Source: Pratylenchus scribneri
Taxonomy: Eukaryota; Nematoda; Chromadorea; Rhabditida; Pratylenchidae
Direction: 5' to 3'
Assembly: GCA_030063045.1 (NCBI GenBank)
Contig: JAQSEB010000004.1
Span: 620,001 to 684,000, forward strand
DNA: 64,000 nt
In this document: positions 11,983-24,764 of the stretch, in pieces
Position numbering within the stretch: the stretch's first letter is position 1
How the letters are laid out: each line of letters begins with the position of its first letter
Translations under genes and position numbers: made by a program
Notes under the pieces: model-generated
Databases searched by the model: none
What the model saw: only the letters and a program-made list of their open reading frames with translations
What the model was told of the DNA's origin: nothing

Positions 11983-13241
11983 TCATTCGCCAATATCCCC
12001 TTTAATTATACGGCCAATATAAATAATGGATTCATGTTCCATTTCCTCTTCTTCATCATCTTGTTCTTGTTCATCATTTTCATTTGCATTCTTCTTGGCT
12101 CGCACAATTGAATAAACGCTATATTCCCTCACAATAGTCAATGTTTCGCCAGTTCTTGGGTTCTCCATCGATAAATTTGGAACATTAGGAATATGTGGCC
12201 CGTCAAAAATTTCGATTTCAATTGTAAATTGGTTACGTGCCGAATTTGATCTCATGAAGTCCTGCAATATTATATTTAAATACAATTTTATGTTAAAATC
12301 GATAATTTTAAATTTCGAGAATTTATTACCAATATTAAATAATTGAGTCCCACATTTGGATTTATAAAAAATAAACCTCTGCAATTGATTCCATAAATTG
12401 CAAAGCTTTTTCAACTTGAAGTCCTTCGTGTACTGCAATAAATCCTATGCTCAAAATGCGTTTTTTCCCATCATTATTCCCATTGAAATAAAGCCAATCG
12501 AGCAAAATATCCAAATCGAAATTTACTGTGCAGTCAATGGTTAATTTGGTGCAGCAAAATATTTCGGGATTTCTGAATAAATGAGCAGCTTCTTTCGATA
12601 CATTCCAAAGTTGAATTGACTCATTTCGATTGAAAAATCCGAAAAATGTCTGAATGAATTGCATTGAATGAAGGCACGTGAAATTGTCGAAATCTTTAAA
12701 TAATTGTAATGAAAAAAAGAAATAATAATATAAAAATTACCTCGAAATGTTAGCCAACATCCAACAAATAATTGCCTTGAAACATTGAGAAATTGTAGAA
12801 GTTCATTGCCGATAAATTCCTTTATTTCTAATTCCGTAATACGAAGCAAATTGTTTGGTGGTGCAACTTGTGGAATTTCCGAACAAAAAGATGGGTCTGG
12901 GATGCGATATAGGTCGAGATCGGGATGAATGACGATTGTATTTCCAACAATTTGGCCAGCATTTCTGATGCCTATCACTTCCAGTAGCGGTGAAATTTCG
13001 CGCGGCGTTAATCGATTTGCAACAAATTCACTCAGAATATTAAACCTTAACATATTCCAAATCATTTTAATCAAAAATTTTCTATCAACCTTTGATCCAC
13101 CAAATTTATATATTGATGATCTTTTCGGCCAAAAAAATTGAAGATGTCAATTAGGATGTCATCGGATAATTGGCTAAATTGAACAAAATTGTTGATTAAA
13201 ATTGTTAAAAATTCTTACATTTCCTTTGAATTAGCTGGCAT
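11983..13241 (-). CDS. F-box-like nematode protein (A)
   Basis: This is a divergent F-box-type protein. The short first exon encodes MPANSKEM. The second begins QLSDDILIDIFNFFWPKRS, which fits the start of an F-box (L.DD.L..IF.F). Later exons contain EIPQVAPPNNLLRITELEIK, then NESIQLWNVSKEAAHLFRNP, and a C-terminal exon with FTIEIEIFDGPHIPNVPN. An acidic run (near 12055, EQDDEEEEME) precedes the end GRIIKGDIGE. Introns are about 45-70 bp. It shares layout with the F-box-like gene at 36480, and both fit the large nematode F-box families that act as substrate adaptors in SCF ubiquitin ligases. That assignment is by family resemblance only. No known orthologue is named. Confidence 0.6.
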
Positions 13242-15227
13242 GATTTGATTTTCCAATAAAAAGCACTCGGAATAATTTAATAAATCAAAAAACAAAACAA
13301 TCTGAAATTTTAGTTCTAAATTAGCAAATGTCAAAAAAAACACGTAACGTAAATTATGTTTATTATTATTCCAGCAGCAGATATTATTAAATGTAATTAA
13401 TTATGGGAGCGGTTTGGGCAGGCAAACTTGATCTAAATTTTGACCAAATCATACGAAATTTGGCAAATAGGTACTCAAACCCATTGCGCACTGGAGGGTA
13501 ATTAATTATGGAACTGACTTTTGGCCACATCGCGCAGAAATAAAACCAAAAAACTATGGATGTGGTGTGGGGGCCTCGCTGCTTCCTCCTCTCCAGTCTA
13601 CCTCTTGCCTTCCCTTCTTTGCCCAATGAGCAGAGATGCACACTTCGGCGAAATAGTTTAGTCAGACAAATTTCCTCTTTGCTGACTGTGAGCGAGAGTG
13701 CGAGCGAAATAATGTAGCAGCGAGGCAAAATACGAAATTTGGAAATTTTGCAAGTTGAACTTATCGGATTTTTCCTATAGCAAAATAATATAGTCACTTT
13801 CTCAATTAGTCTCAGTATCGCTTCCATTGTTTTCACTTTTCAGTTTTCACTCACATGCTAGAAAATTTCAAAAAAAAAATTAATAAAATAAATAAAAATA
13901 AAAAAACATAAGAATATAATTTAAAAAATAAACAAAAAAGAAAAAATAAATAAAAAAAAATAAATAAATAAAAATAAATAAAAAAGAAAATTTTAGAAAA
14001 AGAAAATAAAAAAAGAATAAAAAAGAAAATAAAGAAAAATAAAATGAAAAAAAAATAAAAAAGAAAATAATAAAAAAATAAAAAGAAAAGAATGAAAATT
14101 TAAAAAAAGAGAAAATTAAAAAGAATGAAAAATTTAAAAAAAAGAAAATAAAGAAAAATAAAATGAAAAAAAGTATTAAAAAAAATAATAAAAAAAAGAA
14201 AATTTTAAAAAAAACGATTGAAGATAATAATTCGTTGATGCATCAGCATCACTCGTAGTTCAAGCTTCAGTTCAGACTTTCATGACTTTTCTTTATGTTA
14301 TTGTTGTCTTTTAATTATACGAATGCAATAAAAATTTGCGAATATCGCCATATTTTCATTTGAGCCTTGAGCGTATTTCAAAATTTTCCTTCCCTTCAAA
14401 CATTAATCATAGTAAATCCAAGATCATGCGGATTGCATTTTCTACCAGTATTTTCCTTTCCAACTTTTCAATCTATTATTCTTATTAGTTCATCAAGAAT
14501 TTTCAAACTATTCTGAATCATGAAGACTGAAGAGAACAAGACAACACTAACAAAACAGAATTAATGTAGAAAACATTGTTTCCTACTAAATATTTTTGCC
14601 AAATATATGTTTTCCTTCCAAATTTGGTATATGGAAGAGAGGGAGAGGAGGTCAGGGTCATTTAAAATTACTCGTAAAAACATATTTTCATGGTCATAAA
14701 AAGGTTGGGAGGATTATGTTCAATCATCGCTTCGGGGGTGAATCATATTGGTATTGATATCATCAACAACATTCATCATTTTGTAATTCTTGAGTGAGAT
14801 TTGCATATTCATTTTTGCTTATTCTGCAATTGTTCTAATGGGCCAATCGAATCATTCATTCTCTCTTCAACAAAAATTTCAAGGCCATTTTTCTCTGTGA
14901 TGTCAGGCGTCAATTTCCTCCTTTCTCAATTCCTTCTACGTAAGCGCACAAAAACTGGACCCACAACTGGCACAAAACATTCAAAATACAACAAAGTGAT
15001 AATCCCAATTCTCCTCTCCATGCTCCTCTAATCCCCTTTCAACGACCGCCACAGCCGATTTGTGCCACCCTCAACAACATCGGCTCAGTCTGTAATCGAA
15101 TTCACCCCTCTAATAAAAACGAGAAAACGGGGAAATAATCGAATCGGTGGTTGGAGAAGTGAAATCTGCCACTGTTGTTCAAATGAGAGTTCATTTGAAC
15201 TTTCATTTTCCGAATAGTTCCTCTTCT
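13242..15227. other. Intergenic, including a GC-richer block
   Basis: No gene is supported. Positions 13387-13840 are less AT-rich and open on the minus strand for 149 codons, but I see no domain and no clean splice context. After 13858 comes an almost pure A/T tract, then ordinary AT-rich sequence leading to the astacin promoter. A short first exon of the astacin could lie near 15180. Confidence 0.4.
13858..14214 (+). repeat. A-rich low-complexity tract (AAATAAA/AAAAGAAA)
   Basis: About 350 bp consist almost wholly of A with scattered T and G, in irregular units such as AATAAA and AAAAGAAA. It contains almost no C. It may be a degenerate microsatellite or an AT-rich boundary sequence. Confidence 0.85.
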
Positions 15228-17198
15228 ATGGCCAAGGCCCATTCTTTGCCATTATTTTCACTTTTCCTTCTCCAAATTCATTCAATTGTTGCTAATCAGG
15301 TAAATAATTCCATCCTTATTCCGCATTGAATGTTTGCCACATTTTTAGTTTTTCGACAAATCAATCCCAGATGTTGAAACCGTACTCAACGAAGAGGACT
15401 TTCAAAGAATTAGGAGAGAAAAGAGGCAAACACCTTCTGAAGATGTTGTTGATGATTCTGCCATGTACAATAAGGACAGATTCGAAGGGGATATTGGTTG
15501 GCCCTTTTCATTCCTTTCTTATTCATTTATTGAAATTGAAGTTAATCCCGGCTTAAATGCTCGCTCACTAAAAAGTGCATTGGAGGACAACGAGGCAATG
15601 ACCAAAATGCCGGGTTTAATGAGGAATGCCGTAATTTCACTTAATTAATTATTCATCTCGCCTTTTCATCCCCTCTAGGTTAGGCAACCATATTTGAAAT
15701 GGCCAAGTGCCAAAATCCCCTATGCGATCAGTTCACAATACAAGGCATTTGGGTTAGTCAAATTGCCTTTTTTAAATTTATATTTACAAAAGTCGTGATC
15801 GGATTGCCGAAGCATTGGAGGAATATCGGATAAAAACTTGTGTGGAATTTCGGCCCAAAGTTGATTCGGACAAGGATTATGTGCAAATTTATTTAAATTA
15901 TAAGCAAAGAAATTATTTTTCCATAGGTCTACATTTTCCCTGATGATGGATGCTATTCTTTGGTCGGCAAAGTTGGTCAGTGCCATTCTTTTTTAATGAA
16001 AATATTTTATGTTTATATTTAGGTGGAAAACAACCCGTAAGCTTTAATTCCCTATATTTGCCCATTCCCAAATATATATAATAGGTCAGTTTGGGAGATG
16101 GCTGCATGAGCAAAGGCATTATGTGAGTTCACCCATTCAAATAATAATCACCGTATTTCCCATTCAGAATCCACGAATTGATGTAAGTTTTTGGTCAATT
16201 TTGTGCCTTATCTTTTTTCATTCCTTCAAGGCATGCTGTCGGCTTTTTCCATGAACAAAGTCAATTGAATTTATTCCATTCTTTTAATATATTTCATTAA
16301 ATGAATTTAGGCCGTGCTGACCGTGACGATTTCGTGAATATCCTTTGGGATAATATCGAGACTGGTCTTCAAGGTCGGAAGACAATTTAATTCAAAATTC
16401 TGAATCCCACTACCAACAGATCAATTCGATAAATATTCCCTAAATATGATCGACTATTTGGGCACTAAATGTAAATTTTACTTCATAAATTTCTCAATCC
16501 ATTCTTTCCAAAGATGACTATGTTTCCGTAATGCATTATGGCCCACTGGCATTCAGCAAAAATGGCAAACCAACAATTGAGCCAAAGCAAAAAGGAATAA
16601 CAATTGGACAAGTAAAAAACACCGGGCCAATTTCTTCTCTTACTTTTGTAAAATTTCATCCAAACAGCGTGTTGGCTTCAGCCCAACGGATTTGTACAAA
16701 ATCAATCGTCTCTACAGTTGCCCAAATCAAAGTCGTGAGTCTCTTCGCATCCTCATTCGATTTGACCATTTTCGCCAAGCTTCCCAACCGCCGCCCCAAA
16801 CAAATTCTGCAGTTCAGCAACAATCTTCCTCCTCCTCCTCATCTTCTTCATCGGCTGGTTGCGCAGATCAACGTTCCGATTGTGGATATCTCGCAAATCG
16901 AGGCGATTAAAAACAATAAAATATATTTTAGTCCCCCATTTTAGGCCATTGTGATTCAATATTCAGTGCGTCTTTCATGCAAGTAAATTGCGCTCAAAGT
17001 TGTGGAAAATGTGGTGGCGGAGTGAACGGAGGTGGCGGATGCGATGACCAACGGGAATGGTGCAATCGATGGTCGTCCAATGGAATGTGCGATATTTACA
17101 TTTTCCAGGCAATTTTCCCATAATTAATCCTCATTTTTGACCATTTATTTTAGCAATATATGCATCTGAATTGTCCTCATTCATGTGCACTTTGTTGA
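15228..17198 (+). CDS. Astacin metalloprotease with two ShK domains
   Basis: This is a secreted zinc endopeptidase of the nematode NAS family. ATG 15228 gives a signal peptide (AKAHSLPLFSLFLLQIHSIVA). An in-frame ATG at 15183 would spoil it. The propeptide has RREKR and the astacin aspartate-switch FEGD (near 15481). The catalytic domain starts around PYLKWPSAKIPYAIS. The zinc motif is split by two introns: HEL / MHAVGFFHEQ / RADRDDF gives HExxHxxGFxHExxRxD. The Met-turn is SVMHYGPLAFS. After a Pro/Gln and Ser-rich linker come two ShK (six-Cys) domains. The first starts CADQRSDCGYL and ends CGKC. The second starts CDDQREWCNRW and ends CPHSCALC. The intron inside the first ShK appears to be GC-AG (16903-16944). 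Worm relatives act in cuticle, moulting, hatching or digestion. Confidence 0.93.
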
Positions 17199-17646
17199 AT
17201 GAATGATGAAATGGAAAACGGGATTTGAATCTGTGAATTCTTTTTTACTATGCCTTTTTGAACATATTGGACAAATAAATATAATAAATAAATTCTTTAT
17301 TGTGAAAGAATCCCCCAAATAAGGCAAAAGTCCATCAAAGATTAGAAGAGTCAATTTATCGTATTTGCCTTTTGCCAATGGGCCCATCTTCTTCCGCCGG
17401 AGAATTGTTGAAGAGGGGCAATTGGGGTTTGTCTATATGAATGTGGGGTTGATTTTGTGATAAGCCCAAAAGTGGGTGTATTTGCTGGCGCCGTTGGGCT
17501 GCAAAACCCAATTTTATCATTATTTTTTGCTCAAACGGAAAATTCTCCTTCCATTAAAATTTTCAACTCTTTTCACTTTTATTCTATGTCCAAAAATTTT
17601 TGATCGATTTGTTGTTCTTTTAGAGCCATTCAATTTGGCCAAAATT
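17199..17646. other. Intergenic between astacin and FAR genes
   Basis: This is a spacer of about 450 bp between two plus-strand genes, with the astacin polyadenylation region (AATAAATATAATAAATAAA near 17273). I see no coding exon in it. A short open frame just upstream of the FAR start reaches its ATG without obvious meaning. Confidence 0.5.
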
Positions 17647-20600
17647 ATGGATGAACTTTGCCAGACCCAATTAAATATAAAAGAATTTTTCGATGGCAGC
17701 AGGTTCGTCGATGTCAAATTTTTATTTCCTTTCATTAAATTTAGTGTGCTTATCACGGGTGCTAGCGGATTTCTGGGCAAAGTTTTGCTCGAAAAGTTGC
17801 TCTTCTCGCAGCCAGGAATTCAAAAAATTTACCTCATAATTCGACCACTTAAAGAGAATGAGCCTAAAATTCGTCTTAAAAAACTTTTTGAGGTTCAATT
17901 CTGTAGAGGATAATTATAATTTCTCATTTTAGTGCCCAATTTTTAATCGAATTCGATGTGTTGACGAAAGTCGATTCAACAAATTGAAACCAATTTGTGG
18001 AGATTTGATGCAGGAAGGAATGGGATTGAGTGATCAAGACCAACAAAAGCTGATTGAAGAAGTGTCCATTGGTGAGAAAATGTTGGCATTTACAAAAGGG
18101 AAATATTTCCATTTAATAGTTTTCCATTGTGCCGCAACTGTAAAATTTGATGAGCCCTTGAAAATGTCCATTCAAATGTTGGTTTTTTGTAGTTGAATGA
18201 ATGATGCTCCCATTTTCCTTTGAAGGAATGTGATCGGCACTCAACGATTGATGAAATTTTGCAGAAAAATAGAACACCTTAAGGCGATTGTCCATGCCTC
18301 GTAATTTTCAATAAAATTAGAACTTAAATAGAGGTTATTTAATTGTTTTTAGAACTGCCTATGCAAATTGCAATTTGATGGCAACCGGTAAGAAATTAAA
18401 CAATAAATGGATTAATATAATAATACCATATTACATTTATATATTGAATTAGTTTCTTTAAATTTAAAAGAATCCCTCGATTTTAAGTATTTGTGTTACT
18501 TTGAAAATTCAAATTTTTGTGTTATATGATATCATAAAAAATACAAAATTGTTGAATTGTTGATACAAAAAAATAAGTGAGATAAAAAGTGGGAATTCAC
18601 ATTTGATTAAATAGAAATTATATAATATTTCCTTTGCCTTTGCAAACACAAGGAATTAAATGTTGGGACAATATTTGGAATTAATATTAGAACGGCGGAT
18701 TTAAACTTAGTCAAATAGGCGGAATTATGTTTGGGGCAATTAAAACAAAGGCGGAATTATGTTTGGGGCAAATAAAACAGGCGGAATTATTAAAACTTAT
18801 TCAACCAGGCGGAATTATTAAAACTTAGTCAACCAGGCGGAATTATTAAAACTTATTCAACCAGGCGATATTATTAAAACTTAGTCAACCAGGCGGAATT
18901 ATTAAAACTTAGTCAACCAGGCGGAATTATTCTTAAACAGGCGGAATTATTAAAACTTAGTCAACCAGGCGGAATTATTCTTAAAACAGGCGGAATTATT
19001 AAAACTTAGTCAACCAGGCGGAATTATTCTTAAAACAGGCGGAATTATTAAAACTTAGTCAAACAGGCGGAATTATTAAAACTTAGTCAACCAGGCGGAA
19101 TTATTCTTAAAACAGGCGGAATTATTAAAACTTAGTCAAACAGGCGGAATTATTAAAACTTAGTCAACCAGACGGAATTATTCTTAAAACAGGCGGAATT
19201 ATTCTTAAAACAGGCGGAATTATTAAAACTTAGTCAAACAGGCGGAATTATTAAAACTTAGTCAAACGGCAGGATCAAAATTTAGTCAACCAGACGGAAT
19301 TAAAACAGTCATTACTCATTATCCCTTTCATTTAAATTTTAATGTAAATAATTCAACAAAATTTCATTTTTGAGGTAACAACAGAGTTTCTATATGTCAT
19401 TTTAACTAATTAAAATATTTTTATATTTTTTAAGAGGAGCGCATTTATGAACCGAATGTCAATGCAGCAAAATTAGTCGAGGCAACTGAATGGATGAGTA
19501 CAGAAATGATGGAAACCCTTTCGAACCAAGTTTTAGAGGTTATTGGAAGAAAAGATGGAACAAATCAAATTCAATCAATTTTTCCTTTAATCTCAGGGCC
19601 GTCCAAACACTTATACTTTTGCCAAGGCATTGGCTGAAAGTCGGCTTCGTGATGAGCAAAAAGAGCATCCTTTGCCCATAATCATAATTCGACCTTCGAT
19701 TATTGGCGCCATTTGGAAGGAACCTTTACCAGGATGGATCGACAATGTCAACGGGCCGACTGGGATATTCATTGGAGTAATTTTGAGGGAAATGGAAATT
19801 CAAACATTTAAATAATCCCATATAGGTCGGAAAAGGGCTGCTTACGGATATGTGCGGCGATGTTAGGAATTTAATCCTTTTATCCTCCTTTATCTAAACT
19901 AATTTAATAGGCCTACTCCAATGCGGACATTATCCCTTGCGATGTTGTTTCCAATTTGTTGATTGTGGCAGCCGCGCATCGTGCACAAATTCGGTGATAA
20001 TTAGAGGGGAATTGGGTTGAATTGAATGTTATTTTTTGGTCAAGTCTCTCGGCTAATGACGATATTCCAATTATTCATTGTGCTTCGGGTGTTCTGAATC
20101 CACTCAAATGGGGAAGGCATGGACTAAAATTATTATTTTTTATAAATGAATCCCTTTTTGCATAGAATTGTGAATTATTTGGAACAATTTTTCCATTCTT
20201 TCCCTTTTGATCAATGCCATAGAGTGAGTTATTGATAATAGCCAATTTCATTGTTACCAATCGAAGGTGCCTTCAACGCAATTTCACCGTCGAAGGAAAA
20301 CATTTCTTCTCAACTTTTACATAAAACATTATGCCGTCGCCAAAACAATTGACTTTTTTGGTAAAATGGTCGGAAAGGAACCAAAGTGAGTAAATTGTAT
20401 TCAATTATGTCCCATCTGATTATTCAAATAGACTTGTTCGAATTTATAATAAAATTTGGAATATGATAAACACATTGCATTATTTCACAACGCGTGGATG
20501 GACATTTGAGTCAAAAAATGTACTCGAATTGATGAAAAGAATGAGCGAGGAGGACAAAAAGGTGCGCAAAACCAACAAAACATTGAATACCTTTTAATAA

Positions 20601-21081
20601 CATTTTGTTAAGTTATACAATTTTGACATCAGAAAATTGGATTGGGACAAATATTTATTCGATTATTTGATGGGAACGAAGGTGGGGAAAGAATTATAAT
20701 TACGGTATTCCAATTTTATGGAATTTTTTAGATTTTTCTGTTGAAAGAGCGAATTGAAGATTTGCCTAAAGGGCAAGCCACTCTTTTATGGTTGAAGCAG
20801 GCAAATCTATATGCAAATGGTCTATTTTTTGCAATGCTTGTTCGACTTTTTGCCTGGTATGGAATAAAATACGATTAAAAAATTACCAATTTTCAATTAG
20901 GAAACGGTCTAAAAGGGAAAGATGGACACTTTGGTTTGGCGGCTTCCTCACCACTTACATTTATCAAAATTTAAATTCACTATTCCGTCCTCAAGTTCAC
21001 CTCCGCTCTCTTGAGGAATACAAACGAAGCATTCCCCATTATATGGAATTTGACAAGAAAACAAATAATTCATCTTTTTAA
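17647..21081 (+). CDS. Alcohol-forming fatty acyl-CoA reductase
   Basis: This enzyme reduces fatty acyl-CoA to fatty alcohol with NADPH, supplying wax-ester or ether-lipid synthesis, usually at peroxisomes or ER. The first exon (ATG 17647) encodes [17 protein letters not shown]. The Rossmann nucleotide-binding motif follows as [19 protein letters not shown] (near 17748). Next come [26 protein letters not shown], the catalytic Tyr/Lys motif [10 protein letters not shown] (near 19610), [23 protein letters not shown] and CDVVSNLLI. The C-terminal FAR_C-type region has [11 protein letters not shown] near 20490, ending with [18 protein letters not shown]. Length and order match the FAR family. A large intron (about 18390-19435) holds minisatellite array 3. 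It is convergent with the RBM15 gene, with 178 bp between stops. Confidence 0.93.
18693..19303 (+). repeat. GGCGGAATTAT-core minisatellite, array 3
   Basis: About 23 units share the core GGCGGAATTAT. Three spacer types are mixed: ACTTAGTCAACCA (28-bp unit), TCTTAAAACA (21-bp unit) and, at the left edge, GTTTGGGGCAATTAAAACA, which is the main type of array 5. It is intronic in the FAR gene. Confidence 0.93.
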
Positions 21082-21259
21082 TAACATAAATTTATTTTTG
21101 AAAATGTTTATTGTAAAAAAAGATAAAATAATATTTTTTTGATGAAAAAAGTTATTAAAAAAAATTGCGAAAAATGTGTGTGGAATAAACAAATAAATAA
21201 ATAACATCTCATCCACCCCAATAAAAAAGTTATTCTCCTTCAAATTATTCCACTTTTGT

Positions 21260-24119
21260 TCATTGTTCTTGTTTTGGCACCAAAAATGCTGGAGGCGCCG
21301 TCACATTTGCATTAGCCATTCCATAAGAAGTGAAATTTGTTGTTGGAGCCGCTGGTTGTGGCTGTGGTTGATTGGCTGAAAAATTATTTCAATTTAATTG
21401 GAATTTTTTAAAAATTTAAAATTAAAAAATATTTCTAATTGGAATTTCCTAAAATTCGAAAATATTTCTAATTGGAATTTTAAATTCAAAAATATTTCTA
21501 ATTGGAATTTTAAATTCAAAAATATTTCTAATTGGAATTTTAAAAATTTAAATTCAAAAATATTTCTAATTGGAATTTTAAAATTTAAATTCAAAAATAT
21601 TTATAATTGGAATTTTTAAAAATTTTAATTAAACTCACTCTTCAAAACCAGCAAAAGTCGATCATTTGTGTCCGAATTGAGAAGTGGAATTGCTCGAGGG
21701 CAAAAGAATTTTAGCAAACGTTCCGAAATTGTTGAAAAGGTAAAAATGTAGAGCATTGCCCCTTCCAATGTAACAATGCCGGCCGCACTTTTTTCCTATT
21801 TAATTTTAATTTAAATGTAAATTAATTATTTTTTTATTTACTTGTAAATATTTAATCAACGATTCACAAGGCTTTTCACGCTCAAAAGCGAATGCAATGG
21901 CCAATTGTTTACGGTCATATTCAATGAGTTTTTGATAGAGTTCCGGAATGTTTGGAAGACGTTGATTGATGCTCAAACGGAGGGCAACCCCCTGTGAATC
22001 TCGAAGCCAATCTTGGATGAGATGTTCTCGACCAAAAATGCGATAAATGCTGAATAATATTCATTTTTAATTTTAAATACATTGAAATAAACCTCAACGG
22101 ATATTCAGCCTTTTTAAGCATCAGAATGCCCTTCCAAGTGCACGCCACATTTTCTTGCAATTGAGCAATGCTCTCGAAATACCCGGCTCTGGTTGGACTT
22201 TCACTGGGCGACGGCGAATTCGGACGTGCCCTTTTGTTTTTGTCCACATCATTTAATGAGTCATTCAGACGCTTTTTTGGACGAATTTCTTTATTTTCTT
22301 CTCTAAAAAAGTACAAAATTATGGATAATTATTATGAATTATTACTTTGAAAAATCCACAGTAATATTATGCCCTTCTCCGCCCAATTCGGAATTTTTCA
22401 TTTGGGAGCAAGCCTCATTGGCGGATGATGCCTCAGTAAATCTTAAATAATAAATATAAAATTAATTAAAATTATTATTAACCGAATTATTGCATGTGTC
22501 GCCCCATTGTCATATTCAATCTCATCAATGTCACCGAATTTGGCAAATTCCTTTTCCAACAATTCACTGTTTGCCCATGCGCCCAGTCCACCTATTATTA
22601 TATTCAAACTTGGCTGCGTTTTTCCATAGCCTAAATTTCAATATTTTAAATGTTTTAATTCTTTAAAAAATTAACCGCATTGGCATCGAATTCCACCCGG
22701 ACGAATTGGCTTATTGTGCTGTCCTTGCCTTGCCGCAGTTGCTCCTTCCACTGTCTATTTAATTTTTGATTATTAATTGGGTACATAAAAATGAGTAGTT
22801 ATTGTTTATACGTGAGAAGAAATATAAAATTTTTTTGAAATTTTTTTAAAATTTGTTTACTTTTCTTTAATTGATATAATTTTAAATGTAAAAAGATGAA
22901 GGTTTATTAAAATTTTCTGACAAAATAGTGTGAATTTGTATAATAAGTGAAGTGTACTACTCCCGGATAACCGAAAATTTACAAAATTTCCACCTCAAAA
23001 AGCACAAAAGCATAAGCCGCATTCGAATCGGCCAATGTTTTTATGTCAACATCCTCTATTGAACCATAACATTCCAACAATCGGCGCAGCTCTGATTCAC
23101 GGATATCACCGGGCAAATTCCCAATAAAAAGTGTTCGCCCCGCTTGCGCATCATTTTGATTCAAGTCTTAATAAATTTAATTAATTAATTTTAATTAATT
23201 AAAAATTAAATTATAATTTATAAAATAATTTATTTAAATCAAAATTTTAATAAATAAAATAATTAATTTAAAAACATACGAAAATATGGCATTTCCGTCC
23301 TCTTGGCAACTGGTCTTCTCATAATGACCGGCGATGAACGTCGATTTGGTCTTGGGAGCGGTGGTGGTGGATCATTGTTGGATGCCAGCGCCGCTCGATT
23401 GTAACGGTCGGGCACGAATTTGCCTGTTTGACGAGGTGGAATGAATTTGCCTAATAATTTGGCCCTTCCCTTTAAAATTAATTTAAAATAAATACCTTCT
23501 TGGTCACGGATCACACCGGCCGGATCCAAAGCAATATTACGGCCCAAAACTTTTTGGAGTCGACTCAGCAGTCCACTTCGGACTCTTTTGGCGCAATCCG
23601 GTTTCTCAAAATTGACATATGCCATCCGTTGTTCATCTTCGGGATTACGGACAATTTTGATCTAAACATTAATTTTAAATTTATTAAAATTATTTATAAA
23701 TGTCACTTCAAATGGAGCAAATTGACGAAATTCCCGTTCCAACAACCGACGGATATCATCTTTGTCATGGCGTGGATCAAATTGTGAAATCCGTAAATTG
23801 AGGTAATCCTAAAAATATAAAAATTAAATAATTAAATTTAATAAATTTACTTCTGGTGAATGCGAACCGAAACGCTCCTTATAGAAAGCGGAGAGGCAAT
23901 TACTGGGTGGCGGAGTGCTTTCATGCCGGTCACGACGACTTCGATGCTCCGAATTTGTTCTTAAAAAATATTTTTTGGATATTATTTATTGAGATAAATT
24001 ATTAACCTGGTTGGTGGGGAACGAGAACGATAACCCTTGGAGACACGTGAATCACTTTTACTCGGTCGTTCATCGCTACTCCCGTTGCGATGATCTCTTT
24101 CCTTTGTATGATGTCCCAT
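21260..24119 (-). CDS. grld-1: RBM15/spenito-like RNA-binding protein (3 RRM + SPOC)
   Basis: This is a Split-ends family protein. Relatives RBM15/Spenito bind the m6A writer complex and regulate splicing, and worm GRLD-1 controls glutamate receptor translation. ATG 24119 gives an RS-type N-terminus (GYRSRSPPTR). RRM1 runs across 23820-23590 (DYLNLRISQFDPRHD, RMAYVNFEKPDCAKRVRSGL). RRM2 lies at 23164-22985 (RTLFIGNLPGDIRESELRRL, AYAFVLFE). RRM3 (near 22620-22450) has GYGKTQPSLNIIIGGLGAWA. The SPOC domain lies at about 22100-21640 (LRLSINQRLPNIPELYQKLI, PCESLIKYLQ, LLLVLK). The C-terminus is a short Ala/Pro tail ending FLVPKQEQ. Introns are short except one holding a 30-bp tandem repeat. The protein lacks the long insertions of SPEN and is closer in size to RBM15. 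Confidence 0.9.
21400..21625. repeat. Intronic tandem repeat, about 30-bp unit
   Basis: About six units built on AATATTTCTAATTGGAATTT occupy an intron of the RBM15-like gene before its last exon. Units drift in length through A/T insertions. Because the unit is near a multiple of three, both strands are open, but the Asn/Phe/Lys-only translations argue against coding. Confidence 0.85.
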
Positions 24120-24764
24120 TTTGGTGAAATTTTAAATCCTGTAAAGTCGTTAAAATAGAAAATTAAGTCGTTAAAATAGAAAATAATTTGGTCGAAAAGC
24201 ATTTTTGACGTTTAATAATTTTTACTTTGATGTTAACAATTTTTTAATAGAATTGGATTTTTAATGACGAAGAATAATAGATTTAGAATGATGAAAAATA
24301 ATTTTATAATTTGGAATGAAGGATTGGCTGCCGCCTTATTAATTAATAATTGGGGAATTAAATATTAGAATAATTTGGAATTTTTGTGTTTTACGAAAAT
24401 CTAAATTTTCTCATAAATTTTGAATTATTTTGATAAAACTTACTTTGCAGTGGCGTTTAAATTTACTTTGTTTTGATAATCTAAAATATCAATATTTAGG
24501 TAATTATTTTATAAACAATTAAAAATATAATTTAGCACAATTTTACTTTGTTTAATTAAATAAAAAATTAAATAAAAATTTTATGCATTTAAATTTTCAT
24601 CAAGACAATATTTTTTTGCAATGAATTATATAATCTCGGAATAAAAGTGAATTTGATGGAATTCGAATCTGCTGGCATTTTTTCACATACTTCATAAATA
24701 ATTGTGGATTGTTTAATGACTTGATTTCATATTTCTTAAGGCAATATAAGCCATCAGAAAATAA
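24120..24764. other. AT-rich intergenic, upstream of RBM15-like gene
   Basis: About 645 bp of AT-rich sequence lie between the RBM15-like start and the ARF6 stop. No exon is seen. This gap is clearly longer than those inside the cluster above it, so it likely holds the RBM15-like promoter. Confidence 0.5.

Noticed and set aside
13387..13836. 149-codon minus-strand frame
   Set aside because: The translation lacks recognisable features and the sequence has no matching splice sites. Left as intergenic.
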